Origin: Empedobacter brevis NBRC 14943 = ATCC 43319
Lineage (GTDB): Bacteria > Bacteroidota > Bacteroidia > Flavobacteriales > Weeksellaceae
DNA: 64,000 nucleotides
Assembly: GCF_000382425.1 (NCBI RefSeq)
Contig: NZ_KB908293.1
Span: 62,001 to 126,000, forward strand
Direction of reading: 5' to 3'
How positions within the stretch are numbered: position 1 is the stretch's first letter; each line of letters starts with the position of its first letter. Shown in pieces: positions 8,237-16,480 of the stretch. Position numbers and translations under genes: made by a program. The notes beneath the pieces are model-generated. The model worked only from the letters and a program-made list of their open reading frames with translations. It had not been told where the DNA came from and did no database searches.

Positions 8237-9184
8237 TTACTTTTGTTTCCATGCATCCATCAAATCACCTTGTGGAGCAGCTGCACCTTCAGCAACTGTC
8301 TTAGTCGGTTCTTTTTGGTTGATGTAATATACATAAGAAGCAATTTTTTCGATTGCTAAACCTGATAATTCTTTACGTTGTCCAAAAGCACGCATCTGAG
8401 GGTTTTTAGGAGATCCGTCATAAACAATATGATAGATGTTCTTAAATAAACTATCTTCTACATGATTCACCCAGTAATCATCCGTTAAGTTTGGTCCAAT
8501 ACCTCCTTTACCACCTTCCATATGACATTGAGTACAATGTTGGTTAAATAATTTTTGACCTTGCTCTACTATTGCCGGATCATTTGATTTATTTATAGCT
8601 CCGGTGATATCAATATCATTCGCTACGGCCCAGATACTATCTTGTGCATCTTTATAAACCATTTCTTCTTCGTACTCTTTATCACTGTGTGCAAAGTCTG
8701 TAAAACTGTATGCCATCACATAAACGACCATAAATACAACTCCGAAATAGAATAATGATAACCACCATTGAGGTAAAGCATTGTCCAACTCTTTAATACC
8801 ATCAAAACCATGGTCTAAGATGATTGCTTCTTCTTCTTTATCAGACTGTTTTTTAGAAGCACTACCGAATAAACGTTTGAAGTAACCGATTTTACCATCT
8901 TCTAAATATTTCGCTTGTTCTTCTTCCGATAATCTTTTAAATTTTTCTGCTTCAATAACTTTATTTAAAGCATTAATAATTAAAAGCATCACAATTGCAA
9001 CTGCTAATACTGCCCAGAAGATTCCTTGTGTAAACACATGTTTCAAATGTTCCAATAAATTGTGGATCATTCCTTGGAAACCTGGTTCAGGCACCACATC
9101 TACTGGCGTCACCATTGTAAACGCTAAGATTACTGCTAATAGCGTTAATGGGATAAATATATAAGCCGGGGTACGTTGTCTCAT
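8237..9184 (-). CDS. ccoP: cbb3 oxidase subunit III, CcoP, with a single heme c site
   Basis: A 315-residue protein with two membrane helices (residues about 9-28 and 52-72) instead of one, a charged cytoplasmic loop, a third hydrophobic segment near residue 140 (LSLFYFGVVFMVVYVMAY), and then one cytochrome c domain with CTQCH near residue 216 and a later Met ligand candidate (PQMRAFG). Proteobacterial CcoP carries two heme c sites, so one site here is noteworthy though it seems usual for Bacteroidota. CcoP passes electrons to the CcoO heme. The start overlaps the ccoQ stop by four bases (ATGA). Confidence 0.93.
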   Translation of the reverse strand: MRQRTPAYIFIPLTLLAVILAFTMVTPVDVVPEPGFQGMIHNLLEHLKHVFTQGIFWAVLAVAIVMLLIINALNKVIEAEKFKRLSEEEQAKYLEDGKIGYFKRLFGSASKKQSDKEEEAIILDHGFDGIKELDNALPQWWLSLFYFGVVFMVVYVMAYSFTDFAHSDKEYEEEMVYKDAQDSIWAVANDIDITGAINKSNDPAIVEQGQKLFNQHCTQCHMEGGKGGIGPNLTDDYWVNHVEDSLFKNIYHIVYDGSPKNPQMRAFGQRKELSGLAIEKIASYVYYINQKEPTKTVAEGAAAPQGDLMDAWKQK

Positions 9185-9381
9185 TTTGTATTATTTTTTT
9201 CGTTCTCTTCTGGTTCTAAATCTAAAGCTGCTGACTCATTGTCTTTGTAATAACCTTTCGGTCTTTTTATTACTTTTATAAATATCGTTACAAATACAAG
9301 GATAAATCCAATTAAGGTTAAGGTCTGCAACAAAGATGCATACTCATACTGAGAAAAGAATTCTTTATAATATTTTAACAT
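9181..9381 (-). CDS. ccoQ: CcoQ/FixQ-like small cbb3 oxidase subunit
   Basis: A 66-residue protein with one membrane helix (TLTLIGFILVFVTIFIKVI) and a charged C-terminal tail, the pattern of CcoQ, which stabilises the CcoNOP core. It starts in a one-base overlap with the fused ccoNO stop (TAATG) and ends in an ATGA overlap with ccoP. Assignment rests mainly on position, size and topology because CcoQ is poorly conserved. Confidence 0.8.
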   Translation of the reverse strand: MLKYYKEFFSQYEYASLLQTLTLIGFILVFVTIFIKVIKRPKGYYKDNESAALDLEPEENEKNNTK

Positions 9382-11648
9382 TAGTTACTTGCTGTCTCAA
9401 TTTGATCCGCTTTGATATCGATACCTAAACGTTGTAAGTAAGCGATTAAAGCTGTTATCTCACGATCTCTCAATGGTACAAATTCTTTTCCTTCGGCCTT
9501 AGCTTCAGTAGCTTTCTTCGCATACAATTCTTTCAAATCGGCTGCATCTTTAAAGATACTTGTTTCAATTGCCAAAGCTTGTTTATCCATAGAAACTTGC
9601 ATACTGTCGAAATCTTCTTGCGCATATGGTACTCCTAAAGCAACCATCGATTTCATTTTATCACGCGTCAATTCACGATCCAATTTGTTTTCAATTAACC
9701 ATGGGTAACGAGGCATGATAGAACCGTCTGATGTAGAACGTGGATTCCACATATGTTTGTAGTGCCAAGCATCTGGATTTTTACCTCCTTCACGATGTAA
9801 GTCCGGACCTGTTCTCTTAGAACCCCATAAGAATGGATGATCATAAACAAATTCACCTGCTTTAGAATATTCTCCATAACGTTTTACTTCATCACGGAAT
9901 GGACGAATCATTTGTGTATGACAAGCATTACAACCTTCTCTAATATACAAATCACGACCTTCCAATTCTAATGGCGTGTAAGGTTTTACACTTGCTATTG
10001 TTGGTACATTTGATTTCACAACAATTGTAGGAACAATTTCTACCAATCCTCCAACTGCTAAAGTTAATACAGCTCCGATTGTTAAAACAATTGGTGTTCT
10101 TTCAATCCAAGAGTGTACGCCTTCTCCTTGAGTACGTGCCGCTGTTTTTGGAGCTAATGCAGGAGCTTCTGCCTCTTCATTTGCTACAAAATATCCTGTT
10201 TTAACTGTCTTAATCACATTTATGATCATCATAAACGTACCAATTAAGTACAATGTTCCTCCGAACGCGCGTAATGGGTATAACCATTGTTTAAGGATCG
10301 TAACCGTTTGTAAGAAGTTACCATACTCTAATGTTCCGTCTGCAGCGAATTGTTTCCACATTAAACCTTGTGTCCACCCTGCTACATACATTGGGATAAC
10401 CCAAAATAAGATACCGAAAGTAGCAATCCAGAAATGTGCATTCGCCATTTTTACAGATGCTAATTTTGTATTGAAAAGTTTTGGCACTAAGTAATAGATC
10501 ATACCAAATGCGATAAATCCATTCCATCCTAATGTACCAACGTGAACGTGTGCAGGTACCCAGTCTGTAAAGTGTCCAATTTTATTTAATGTTTTTGTTG
10601 CTAATAAAGGTCCTTCAAATGTTGCCATACCATAACATGTTAAGGCTACAACAAAGAATTTCAAAATAGGATTTTCTCTTACTTTATCCCAAGCACCGCG
10701 TAATGTCAACAATCCATTCAACATTCCTCCCCAAGACGGAGCAATCAACATGATTGAGAAACCTGTTCCTACTGCCTGTGCCCAACCTGGCAAAGAAGTA
10801 TAAATCAAGTGGTGAGGCCCAGCCCAGATATAAATGAAGATTAATGACCAGAAGTGGATGATAGACAATTTGTATGAGAACACAGGTCTATTAGCCGCTT
10901 TAGGCACGAAATAATACATCAAACCTAAGATTGGAGTTGTAAGGAAGAATGCAACTGCATTGTGTCCATACCACCATTGTACCAATGCATCTTGAACCCC
11001 TGAGTATAAAGAATACGATTTAGGAGCAGTCAAGCTGAAAGTTACCGGAATTTCTAAGTTATTGAATACATGTAACATTGTAATCGCCGCCCATGTTCCG
11101 ATATAGAACCAAATGGCCACATATAAGTGTCTAACACGACGTTTTGAAATTGTCAAGAACATTTGTGTTCCAAACAATACCCAAATCAATGCGATTAAAA
11201 TATCAATTGGCCACTCATGCTCAGCATACTCTTTTGAAGTATTGTATCCTAACATAAATGTCACAAATGATAATACAATAAACAATTGCCATCCCCAGAA
11301 TATGATCCAGCTTAAAACATCGCTGTACATTCTGGTTTTCAACAATCGTTGTAATGAATAATAAGCTCCGGTAAAGAAAGAGTTTCCAACGAATGCGAAC
11401 ACCGCAAATGTTGTATGAATCATTCTTAATCTACCAAAACCTAGCTTTCCCTGCGAATTGATTAATCCTTGAATGTTTCCTCCAATTGTCCCATCATCCG
11501 ATCCGAAGATGTATTCTGGTAAAGTAGGAAAAAACAACAAAGTTGCAACCAATACTCCAAAGAAAAATGCCATAACTGCCCAAAACAATGTGGCATAAAG
11601 AAAATACTTTACGATCTTATTGTCGTAACTAAAAGTCTGCATTTGCAT
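9381..11648 (-). CDS. ccoNO: Fused cbb3 oxidase subunits I and II (CcoN-CcoO)
   Basis: A 755-residue fusion. Residues 1 to about 480 are CcoN, the 12-helix heme-copper catalytic subunit; histidine ligand regions are visible in WWYGHNAVAFFLTTP, WAGPHHLIYTSLP and PAHVHVGTLGWNG. After a linker rich in Ala/Glu (around residue 490) comes one membrane helix and the CcoO cytochrome c domain with CNACHTQMIRPF and the SIMPRYPWL motif carrying the Met ligand. Separate ccoN and ccoO genes are the rule in Proteobacteria; fusion is known in Bacteroidota. The enzyme reduces oxygen at low concentration and conserves energy. It is preceded by ccoS with a one-base overlap. Confidence 0.96.
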   Translation of the reverse strand: MQMQTFSYDNKIVKYFLYATLFWAVMAFFFGVLVATLLFFPTLPEYIFGSDDGTIGGNIQGLINSQGKLGFGRLRMIHTTFAVFAFVGNSFFTGAYYSLQRLLKTRMYSDVLSWIIFWGWQLFIVLSFVTFMLGYNTSKEYAEHEWPIDILIALIWVLFGTQMFLTISKRRVRHLYVAIWFYIGTWAAITMLHVFNNLEIPVTFSLTAPKSYSLYSGVQDALVQWWYGHNAVAFFLTTPILGLMYYFVPKAANRPVFSYKLSIIHFWSLIFIYIWAGPHHLIYTSLPGWAQAVGTGFSIMLIAPSWGGMLNGLLTLRGAWDKVRENPILKFFVVALTCYGMATFEGPLLATKTLNKIGHFTDWVPAHVHVGTLGWNGFIAFGMIYYLVPKLFNTKLASVKMANAHFWIATFGILFWVIPMYVAGWTQGLMWKQFAADGTLEYGNFLQTVTILKQWLYPLRAFGGTLYLIGTFMMIINVIKTVKTGYFVANEEAEAPALAPKTAARTQGEGVHSWIERTPIVLTIGAVLTLAVGGLVEIVPTIVVKSNVPTIASVKPYTPLELEGRDLYIREGCNACHTQMIRPFRDEVKRYGEYSKAGEFVYDHPFLWGSKRTGPDLHREGGKNPDAWHYKHMWNPRSTSDGSIMPRYPWLIENKLDRELTRDKMKSMVALGVPYAQEDFDSMQVSMDKQALAIETSIFKDAADLKELYAKKATEAKAEGKEFVPLRDREITALIAYLQRLGIDIKADQIETASN

Positions 11649-11812
11649 TATGAGTCGATTTTATCTTGTGTTTTTTTATCATCTTTTAACATTCTCACTG
11701 CAGGAGATTCGTCTTCATCAAATTGCCCTTTCTTATATCCTAAGAAGAATAAAAGCAAGAAAATAGCCCCCAACGAGACACTAACCAATATCATTAATAA
11801 TAATATTCCCAT
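11648..11812 (-). CDS. ccoS: CcoS, cbb3 oxidase maturation protein
   Basis: A 54-residue protein starting MGILLLMILVSVSLG, with one membrane helix followed by FFLGYKKGQFDEDESPAVRML, typical of the FixS/CcoS family. CcoS is needed for cofactor insertion into cbb3 oxidase. The stop codon TAA overlaps the ccoNO ATG (TAATG). It is 79 bases downstream of ccoI and has its own candidate promoter with an FNR-like box. Confidence 0.9.
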   Translation of the reverse strand: MGILLLMILVSVSLGAIFLLLFFLGYKKGQFDEDESPAVRMLKDDKKTQDKIDS

Positions 11813-11819
11813 AGCTCCA

Positions 11820-11827
11820 CAAAATTA
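11820..11827 (-). promoter_or_regulatory. Candidate -7 element for ccoS-NO-Q-P
   Basis: The minus strand reads TAATTTTG, a full TAnnTTTG match, ending 8 bases before the ccoS ATG. A TTG lies about 21 bases upstream (11849-11851). Such spacing gives a leader of only a few bases, or none. Confidence 0.45.
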
Positions 11828-11851
11828 CAAAGCCCTAAGTTCTTATCACAA

Positions 11852-11863
11852 TGATTTTGATCA
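11852..11863. promoter_or_regulatory. FNR-like operator TGAT-N4-ATCA upstream of ccoS
   Basis: TGATTTTGATCA is a perfect inverted repeat and matches the core of the FNR/ANR consensus TTGAT-N4-ATCAA. Its centre (11857.5) lies about 42 bases upstream of the start site inferred from the -7 element at 11820-11827, the classical position for activation. A Crp/Fnr-type regulator gene is encoded 2.5 kb away, next to ccoI. Confidence 0.5.
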
Positions 11864-11891
11864 GAGCAGTATTTATAACTCTAATTTAAAA

Positions 11892-14288
11892 TCAATCTAA
11901 ATTCCATTTTATTAATTTATCTGCTATTCGCGTACTAGCGGTTGCAAAAATTAACACTGAAATAGAACTTATTGGCATCAAAATAGCCGCTACAACAGGT
12001 TGCAAATAACCTGAAACAGCAAAACTAAGTCCAACAATATTATACAAGAAACTAATGAAAAATGCAATTTTCACAAATTTCATTGTTGTCTTAGATAACT
12101 TCAGGAAGTTTGGAATTGCTTTAAAGCTTTTGGCATCCAAAATTCCATCACAGGAAGGCGAAAAACTATTGATGTCTTCTGAAATCGATATCCCTACCGT
12201 ACTTTGTTTCAAAGCTCCGGCATCATTCAATCCATCTCCAAGCATCATCACTTTTTTACCTTCTTGTTCCAATTGTTTGATATATTCTAACTTATCAGCT
12301 GGCGATTGATTAAAAATCAATTTTGCATTCTTAGGAAAAATGGTTTCTAAATATTCTTTTTCAGAATCATTATCTCCTGATAATATATGCAACTGATAAG
12401 CATCCAATTCTTTCAATAAACGATCTAAACCCTTTCGATATCGATTGGTATAGACAAATTTACCAAAAACTTCGTCATCGATAGCTATAAAAACCTGGGA
12501 TTGATTTAATCTATTTTCATTAAAAATTGCATGGACAAAACGACGTGAACCTACTTTAATTTGATGTCCATCTACTTCTCCTTGTTGTCCTTTTCCTACA
12601 ACCTCTTCATAATTCTGAATCGGCAACTGATCATCTACATTCAGTTTCTTATATAGTGTACGACTCAATGGATGATTCGAATTACGAATTAATGCTTTTA
12701 CCATTTGCTTTTGATAGTCAGAAAGTTCTTTTCCTTCATATACCACTTGAGCTTCATCACTTTCTGTAATAGTTCCTGTTTTATCGAAAACAACATCCGT
12801 GATTTTTTCCATCCGTTCAATTGTCGATGTATTTTTTACATAAAACTTTTTGTTTCCAAAAATTCGCATCATGTGACCTAAGATAAACGGAGAAGATAAT
12901 CCTAATGCACACGGACAAGCAATAATTAAGATAGAAGTAACTACTTCTAAAATTTTCGTCGAATCATGGAAATACCAATAAACTGCAGAAATTGCTGTAA
13001 TAATCAAAATGATCAATGTAAAATAATGACTAATCTTATTGGTTAAAGCATTCAGTTCTGATTCTTCCTTTTGAAAAGCATCATTGTTCCAAAGTTGTGT
13101 TAAATAACTTTGATTAACATCTGAAATAATCTCCAATTCAATGGCATGTCCGGATTGTTTTCCTCCGGCAAAAATTTTATCTCCTGCTTTTTTCGGAATC
13201 AATCGAGATTCACCGGTTACAAAAGAGTTGTCAATCATTGCTTCACCCTTCATTAGAATGGCATCGGCCGGAATAATTTCTTCATTTCTAATTAATATTC
13301 GATCTCCTTTCTTTAATTCCGACAACAAAATAGGCTGTTCATGCCCCTTTTCTAATTTCGCTACAGCAATGGGATAGAATGATTTGTAATCTCTATCAAA
13401 TGCCAATGCTTGCATTGTCTGTTGTTGAAACCATTTACCGGTCAACATCAAAAACAATAACATCGCTAAGGTATCAAAGTATCCCGGTGAAATATCAAAA
13501 ATAATATCATACGTCGATTTGAACATAATCACGATGATTCCCAACGCAATTGGAACATCAATATTAATGTATTTATTTTTGAGACCTTGCCAAGCTGAAA
13601 CAAAATAATCTGTAGAAGAATAAAAGAAAACCGGCAAGGCCAATGCAAACATCGTCCAACGGAAATATCCTTTGTTTTGATCCAACCATTGTTCCTTTAC
13701 ATCTCCAAAGACTTCTACATATTCAGGAAAAGATAGAAGCATAATATTTCCAAAGCAGAAACCGGCAATTACCAATTTACTCACTAAAGAACGATCGACT
13801 TTTCTTTTCTTCTTTTTATCTAAGGTCTTTAAATTAACAGAAGGTTTATATCCTAAATTTGTAATAAACCGAGCCAAATCCCCTAATTTTAATTCAGCAT
13901 CTCGATAGGTAATTTGAACTGTTTTTTGTGTAAAGTTCACATTAGAGGATATGATATTAGGATTGATTGTATTCAAACTTTCTAGCAACCAAACACACGA
14001 AGTACAGTGCATTACAGGCACATAAAAGGAGACAACAGTAACGCCGTCATCAGAAAAATCGACAACTTTATCAAAGATTTCTTTTGTGTTTAAGAAATCA
14101 AATTGATGATTACTTTTTCCATCAGGACGCAGACCCGCATTACGATTCAGATCGTAATAGTCTTTTAAGTTATTTACGTTTAAAATCTCGTAAACCGTTT
14201 TACAACCCTGACAACAAAAATCCTTTTCATCGAACTGAATAACCTCTTCTTCAATCCGTTGACCACAGTGAAAACAATTCTCTTCCAT
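11892..14288 (-). CDS. ccoI: Copper-translocating P-type ATPase CcoI/FixI
   Basis: An approximately 798-residue P1B-ATPase. It begins with a Cys-rich N-terminus (CFHCGQRI, then CCQGCKTVYEIL) and an HMA-type domain with MHCTSCVWLLESL. Catalytic motifs are TGES, the metal-binding membrane CPC in IIACPCALGLSSP, the phosphorylation site DKTGTITE, and GDGLNDAGAL. CcoI exports copper across the inner membrane for cbb3 oxidase assembly. An upstream in-frame ATG at 14300 exists, but it lies inside a TAATTTTG promoter-like element (14298-14305), so I prefer the ATG at 14288, which also gives a family-like N-terminus MEENCFHCG. Divergent from the Crp/Fnr gene. Confidence 0.94.
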   Translation of the reverse strand: MEENCFHCGQRIEEEVIQFDEKDFCCQGCKTVYEILNVNNLKDYYDLNRNAGLRPDGKSNHQFDFLNTKEIFDKVVDFSDDGVTVVSFYVPVMHCTSCVWLLESLNTINPNIISSNVNFTQKTVQITYRDAELKLGDLARFITNLGYKPSVNLKTLDKKKKRKVDRSLVSKLVIAGFCFGNIMLLSFPEYVEVFGDVKEQWLDQNKGYFRWTMFALALPVFFYSSTDYFVSAWQGLKNKYINIDVPIALGIIVIMFKSTYDIIFDISPGYFDTLAMLLFLMLTGKWFQQQTMQALAFDRDYKSFYPIAVAKLEKGHEQPILLSELKKGDRILIRNEEIIPADAILMKGEAMIDNSFVTGESRLIPKKAGDKIFAGGKQSGHAIELEIISDVNQSYLTQLWNNDAFQKEESELNALTNKISHYFTLIILIITAISAVYWYFHDSTKILEVVTSILIIACPCALGLSSPFILGHMMRIFGNKKFYVKNTSTIERMEKITDVVFDKTGTITESDEAQVVYEGKELSDYQKQMVKALIRNSNHPLSRTLYKKLNVDDQLPIQNYEEVVGKGQQGEVDGHQIKVGSRRFVHAIFNENRLNQSQVFIAIDDEVFGKFVYTNRYRKGLDRLLKELDAYQLHILSGDNDSEKEYLETIFPKNAKLIFNQSPADKLEYIKQLEQEGKKVMMLGDGLNDAGALKQSTVGISISEDINSFSPSCDGILDAKSFKAIPNFLKLSKTTMKFVKIAFFISFLYNIVGLSFAVSGYLQPVVAAILMPISSISVLIFATASTRIADKLIKWNLD

Positions 14289-14297
14289 ACTATTTTG

Positions 14298-14305
14298 CAA
14301 AATTA
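14298..14305 (-). promoter_or_regulatory. Candidate -7 element for ccoI
   Basis: The minus strand reads TAATTTTG (TAnnTTTG). It places the start of transcription within about 5-10 bases of the ATG at 14288. The -33 position is not a clear match. Confidence 0.35.
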
Positions 14306-14306
14306 C

Positions 14307-14337
14307 TTTCCTTTTATCAGAAATAACGTTAACTTTG
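14307..14337 (+). promoter_or_regulatory. Candidate promoter of the Crp/Fnr regulator gene
   Basis: TAACTTTG at 14330-14337 fits the -7 consensus, with TTTC 19 bases upstream (14307-14310) at the -33 position. The ATG is at 14364. A short palindrome TAACGTTA (14324-14331) overlaps it and could be an operator. Confidence 0.45.
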
Positions 14338-14363
14338 TATGAATTAAGTCATAACAACAAGAT

Positions 14364-15071
14364 ATGTCAGAGTTTAATGAGAATGTAGTATCGATTAAAG
14401 CGATGTTTGATAACCCAGAGTCTTTTGGGGTTTTTAGTAAAGAGGAATTATTGGAGTTTGAGCAAGAAAAGAAGATCTTCAATCTAAAAAAAGGAGACGA
14501 AATTATCCAGGAAGGGAATACACCGAAAGGTATTTATTGCGTCATGAAAGGAACTGCCAAGTTATTCAAAATTGGTTTTAATGGAAAAGAACAAATTCTA
14601 CGTTTTATCAACGAAGGTGACATTATCGGTTATCGCTCAATTTTAAGTCAAGAAGTTTTCGGAGCATCTGCTACAGCAATGACTCCATTAGAAATTTATT
14701 ATATCCCAGAAAAATTCTTCTTGAAATTATTAGAAGTTAATCCAAAATTAGCATTTAATATTTTGCAACGAATTGCAAAAGATTTAGGGGAATATGCGAG
14801 AACTATCACTTATTTAGCTCAGAAAACTGTTCGCGAACGTTTGGCCGAAGTTTTACTTTTATTGGAAGGAAAATTAGGAACAGACAAAGATGGATTTATC
14901 CATATTTCGTTGACACGTGAAGAAATGGCAAATTTGATAGGAACGGCAACCGAATCTGCTATCCGATTAATTTCTGAATTCAAAACAGACGAATTAATTG
15001 AAGTTGAGGGAAGAAAAATAAAAATCCTTGATCATCAAAAGTTGACGAAATTAGGTCACGTTATTTTGTAA
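14364..15071 (+). CDS. Crp/Fnr family transcriptional regulator
   Basis: A 235-residue protein with an N-terminal cyclic-nucleotide-binding-type beta barrel (residues about 25-140) and a C-terminal winged helix (LTREEMANLIGTATESAIRLISEF). Only one Cys (GIYCVMKG) is present, so the [4Fe-4S] ligand set of FNR is missing; oxygen sensing by a cluster is not supported. In the recognition helix the residues in the ESAIR stretch keep E and R of FNR/CRP (E-x-x-x-R), while the FNR serine is an Ile. It is divergent from the cbb3 assembly gene ccoI and is a likely controller of the cco genes, by position. Confidence 0.9.
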   Translation: MSEFNENVVSIKAMFDNPESFGVFSKEELLEFEQEKKIFNLKKGDEIIQEGNTPKGIYCVMKGTAKLFKIGFNGKEQILRFINEGDIIGYRSILSQEVFGASATAMTPLEIYYIPEKFFLKLLEVNPKLAFNILQRIAKDLGEYARTITYLAQKTVRERLAEVLLLLEGKLGTDKDGFIHISLTREEMANLIGTATESAIRLISEFKTDELIEVEGRKIKILDHQKLTKLGHVIL

Positions 15072-15093
15072 GAAATTATTCTTCATATCAATT

Positions 15094-15120
15094 AAAAGTC
15101 GCTCAAAGAGCGACTTTTTT
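15094..15120 (+). terminator. Intrinsic terminator after the Crp/Fnr gene
   Basis: Stem AAAAGTCGCTC / GAGCGACTTTT with an AAA loop, followed by a T-run. The A-rich left flank makes it usable in both directions, so it may also serve the convergent AlkD-like gene. Confidence 0.85.
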
Positions 15121-15159
15121 CTTTGTTCCTGTTTTCTTTAGAATCTTAATCGTTCACTT

Positions 15160-15873
15160 CTATTTCAACTTCATGTAATAATCTTTCAGGACAGGATCTA
15201 TTTTTTCCACAGCATATCTCAATGTCGTTCTTGGCATCTGCAACGTATACTCGTCCAGAAATTGAATTAATTTCTGATCATCTTTTTTTCCCATTTCACG
15301 AAGCATCCAGCCATTTGCTTTATGCATCAAATCATGCGAATGATTCAAATTGTTCAAAACAATTTCAGGAACAATTTCAAGAGAATTTTGTTTGATGTAA
15401 TACATCGTTGAAACAACCGCAATTCGCTTCTCCCATAAATTATCAGAATCAGCTAAATCATAAAGTAAATCTTCACGCTTTTGATGAAAACAATAATGTC
15501 CTAAAATCTTGTAACAACTTGTGTCTACCAAATCCCAATTGTTAATTCGGGAAGTTTGCGAAAGATAAAATTCTATCATCTTTTTCTGAAAATCAATTTC
15601 CTTTTTAGATTTTTCGTACTGCAAAACCATGATCAATAAAGCAACCAATCTATATTCATGAATATCTTCTGAAAGCAAATTTCTCAACGCATCAAAATTC
15701 AATTTATTCCAATATTCCTTTGCTATTATTCGCTGCTGGGGAACAGTTAAGCCTAAAAAAGTATCTCCTTCTCCGTATTCACCTTTCTTTGTTTTAAAAT
15801 ACCCGCTCAGAATTTCAGCTTTTCTCTGATTTTTCAACTCGTTAAGAATTATTTTTAACTCATCACTACTCAT
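15160..15873 (-). CDS. DNA alkylation repair protein (AlkD-like, HEAT-repeat)
   Basis: A 237-residue all-helical protein of the AlkD/HEAT-like glycosylase family. Typical features are GLTVPQQRIIAKEYW near residue 40, SRINNWDLVDTSCYKILG near residue 117 with the conserved WD, and HKANGWMLREMGK near residue 190 preceding an R/K-rich end (TTLRYAVEKID). AlkD enzymes remove bulky N3/N7-alkylated bases without base flipping. It stands alone on the minus strand between two plus-strand genes. Confidence 0.87.
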   Translation of the reverse strand: MSSDELKIILNELKNQRKAEILSGYFKTKKGEYGEGDTFLGLTVPQQRIIAKEYWNKLNFDALRNLLSEDIHEYRLVALLIMVLQYEKSKKEIDFQKKMIEFYLSQTSRINNWDLVDTSCYKILGHYCFHQKREDLLYDLADSDNLWEKRIAVVSTMYYIKQNSLEIVPEIVLNNLNHSHDLMHKANGWMLREMGKKDDQKLIQFLDEYTLQMPRTTLRYAVEKIDPVLKDYYMKLK

Positions 15874-15910
15874 GCCTTATTTTTTGAATATGAAAATACA
15901 AATAATCTTA

Positions 15911-15995
15911 TTACTAGATTAGTTCGTCCATTGTAACTTTTGTTACATTATTACTGATGATAAAGATTTATTTTTCGAAAAAAGTAATCTAGTAA
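15911..15995 (+). promoter_or_regulatory. Nested inverted repeats upstream of the DsrE-like gene
   Basis: An 11-base sequence TTACTAGATTA (15911-15921) recurs as its exact reverse complement TAATCTAGTAA (15985-15995), ending 3 bases before the ATG at 15999. Between them is a 16-base dyad TGTAAC-TTTT-GTTACA (15932-15947). The inner dyad has the geometry of a Crp/Fnr-family site; the outer pair could fold the mRNA leader and hide the start. Confidence 0.45.
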
Positions 15996-15998
15996 AAA

Positions 15999-16436
15999 AT
16001 GAAGAAAATAGCATTTATTGCCGCTTTAGCAGTAACCTTCACAATGCAAGCAAAAGAAAGAAAATCTGAAATAAGCCAAATTGAACATTCTCAGCCATTG
16101 AAAAAGAAAGGCAAATATGCGATCATGGTTCAGACTAAAATGATGCTGATGTCATCGATTATGACCGGACAAGAAATATTAAAAAATAACCCCAAAGCAA
16201 CATTCGAGATTGTAATGATAGCTGGTGTGGTGAAAGATATTGCTGAAGAACAGGATTTGAAAGAAATCATGATAAAAGCAAATGAAGCCGGAATCAGATT
16301 TGTTTCATGTGAATTTGCTATGAATAAATTAGGGGTTTCTAAAAATCAATACTTAGATTTTGTTCAGACAACTCCTAATGCATTTATTTATCTTTTTGAA
16401 TTACAAGAAAAAGGATTTCATCAAATCATTTTATAA
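15999..16436 (+). CDS. Exported DsrE/DsrF-like family protein
   Basis: A 145-residue protein with an N-terminal signal-like segment (MKKIAFIAALAVTFTMQAKE). The body resembles the DsrE fold: ATFEIVMIAGVVKDIA, then EAGIRFVSCEFAMNKLGVSK, which has the usual Cys followed by an MxxLGv motif, and ends PNAFIYLFELQEKGF. DsrE-like proteins handle protein-bound sulfur, but many have unknown roles. The Cys in FVSCEF aligns with the usual acceptor Cys as I remember the family. Its upstream region has nested inverted repeats, suggesting tight control. Confidence 0.7.
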   Translation: MKKIAFIAALAVTFTMQAKERKSEISQIEHSQPLKKKGKYAIMVQTKMMLMSSIMTGQEILKNNPKATFEIVMIAGVVKDIAEEQDLKEIMIKANEAGIRFVSCEFAMNKLGVSKNQYLDFVQTTPNAFIYLFELQEKGFHQIIL

Positions 16437-16441
16437 ATCAA

Positions 16442-16471
16442 AAAAGATGGATTTAAAAAAATCCATCTTTT
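16442..16471. terminator. Bidirectional terminator between DsrE-like gene and hflX
   Basis: Perfect 13-bp stem AAAAGATGGATTT / AAATCCATCTTTT with an AAAA loop. A- and T-rich flanks on both sides fit two convergent genes ending at 16436 and 16481. Confidence 0.85.
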
Positions 16472-16480
16472 AGGTTATTT

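Noticed and set aside
10222..10527. Frames on both strands within ccoNO
   Set aside because: They are out-of-frame readings of a strongly conserved oxidase gene.
14364..15071. True oxygen-sensing FNR
   Set aside because: Only one Cys is present in the protein, so it cannot hold the [4Fe-4S] cluster of FNR. I call it only a Crp/Fnr-family regulator.
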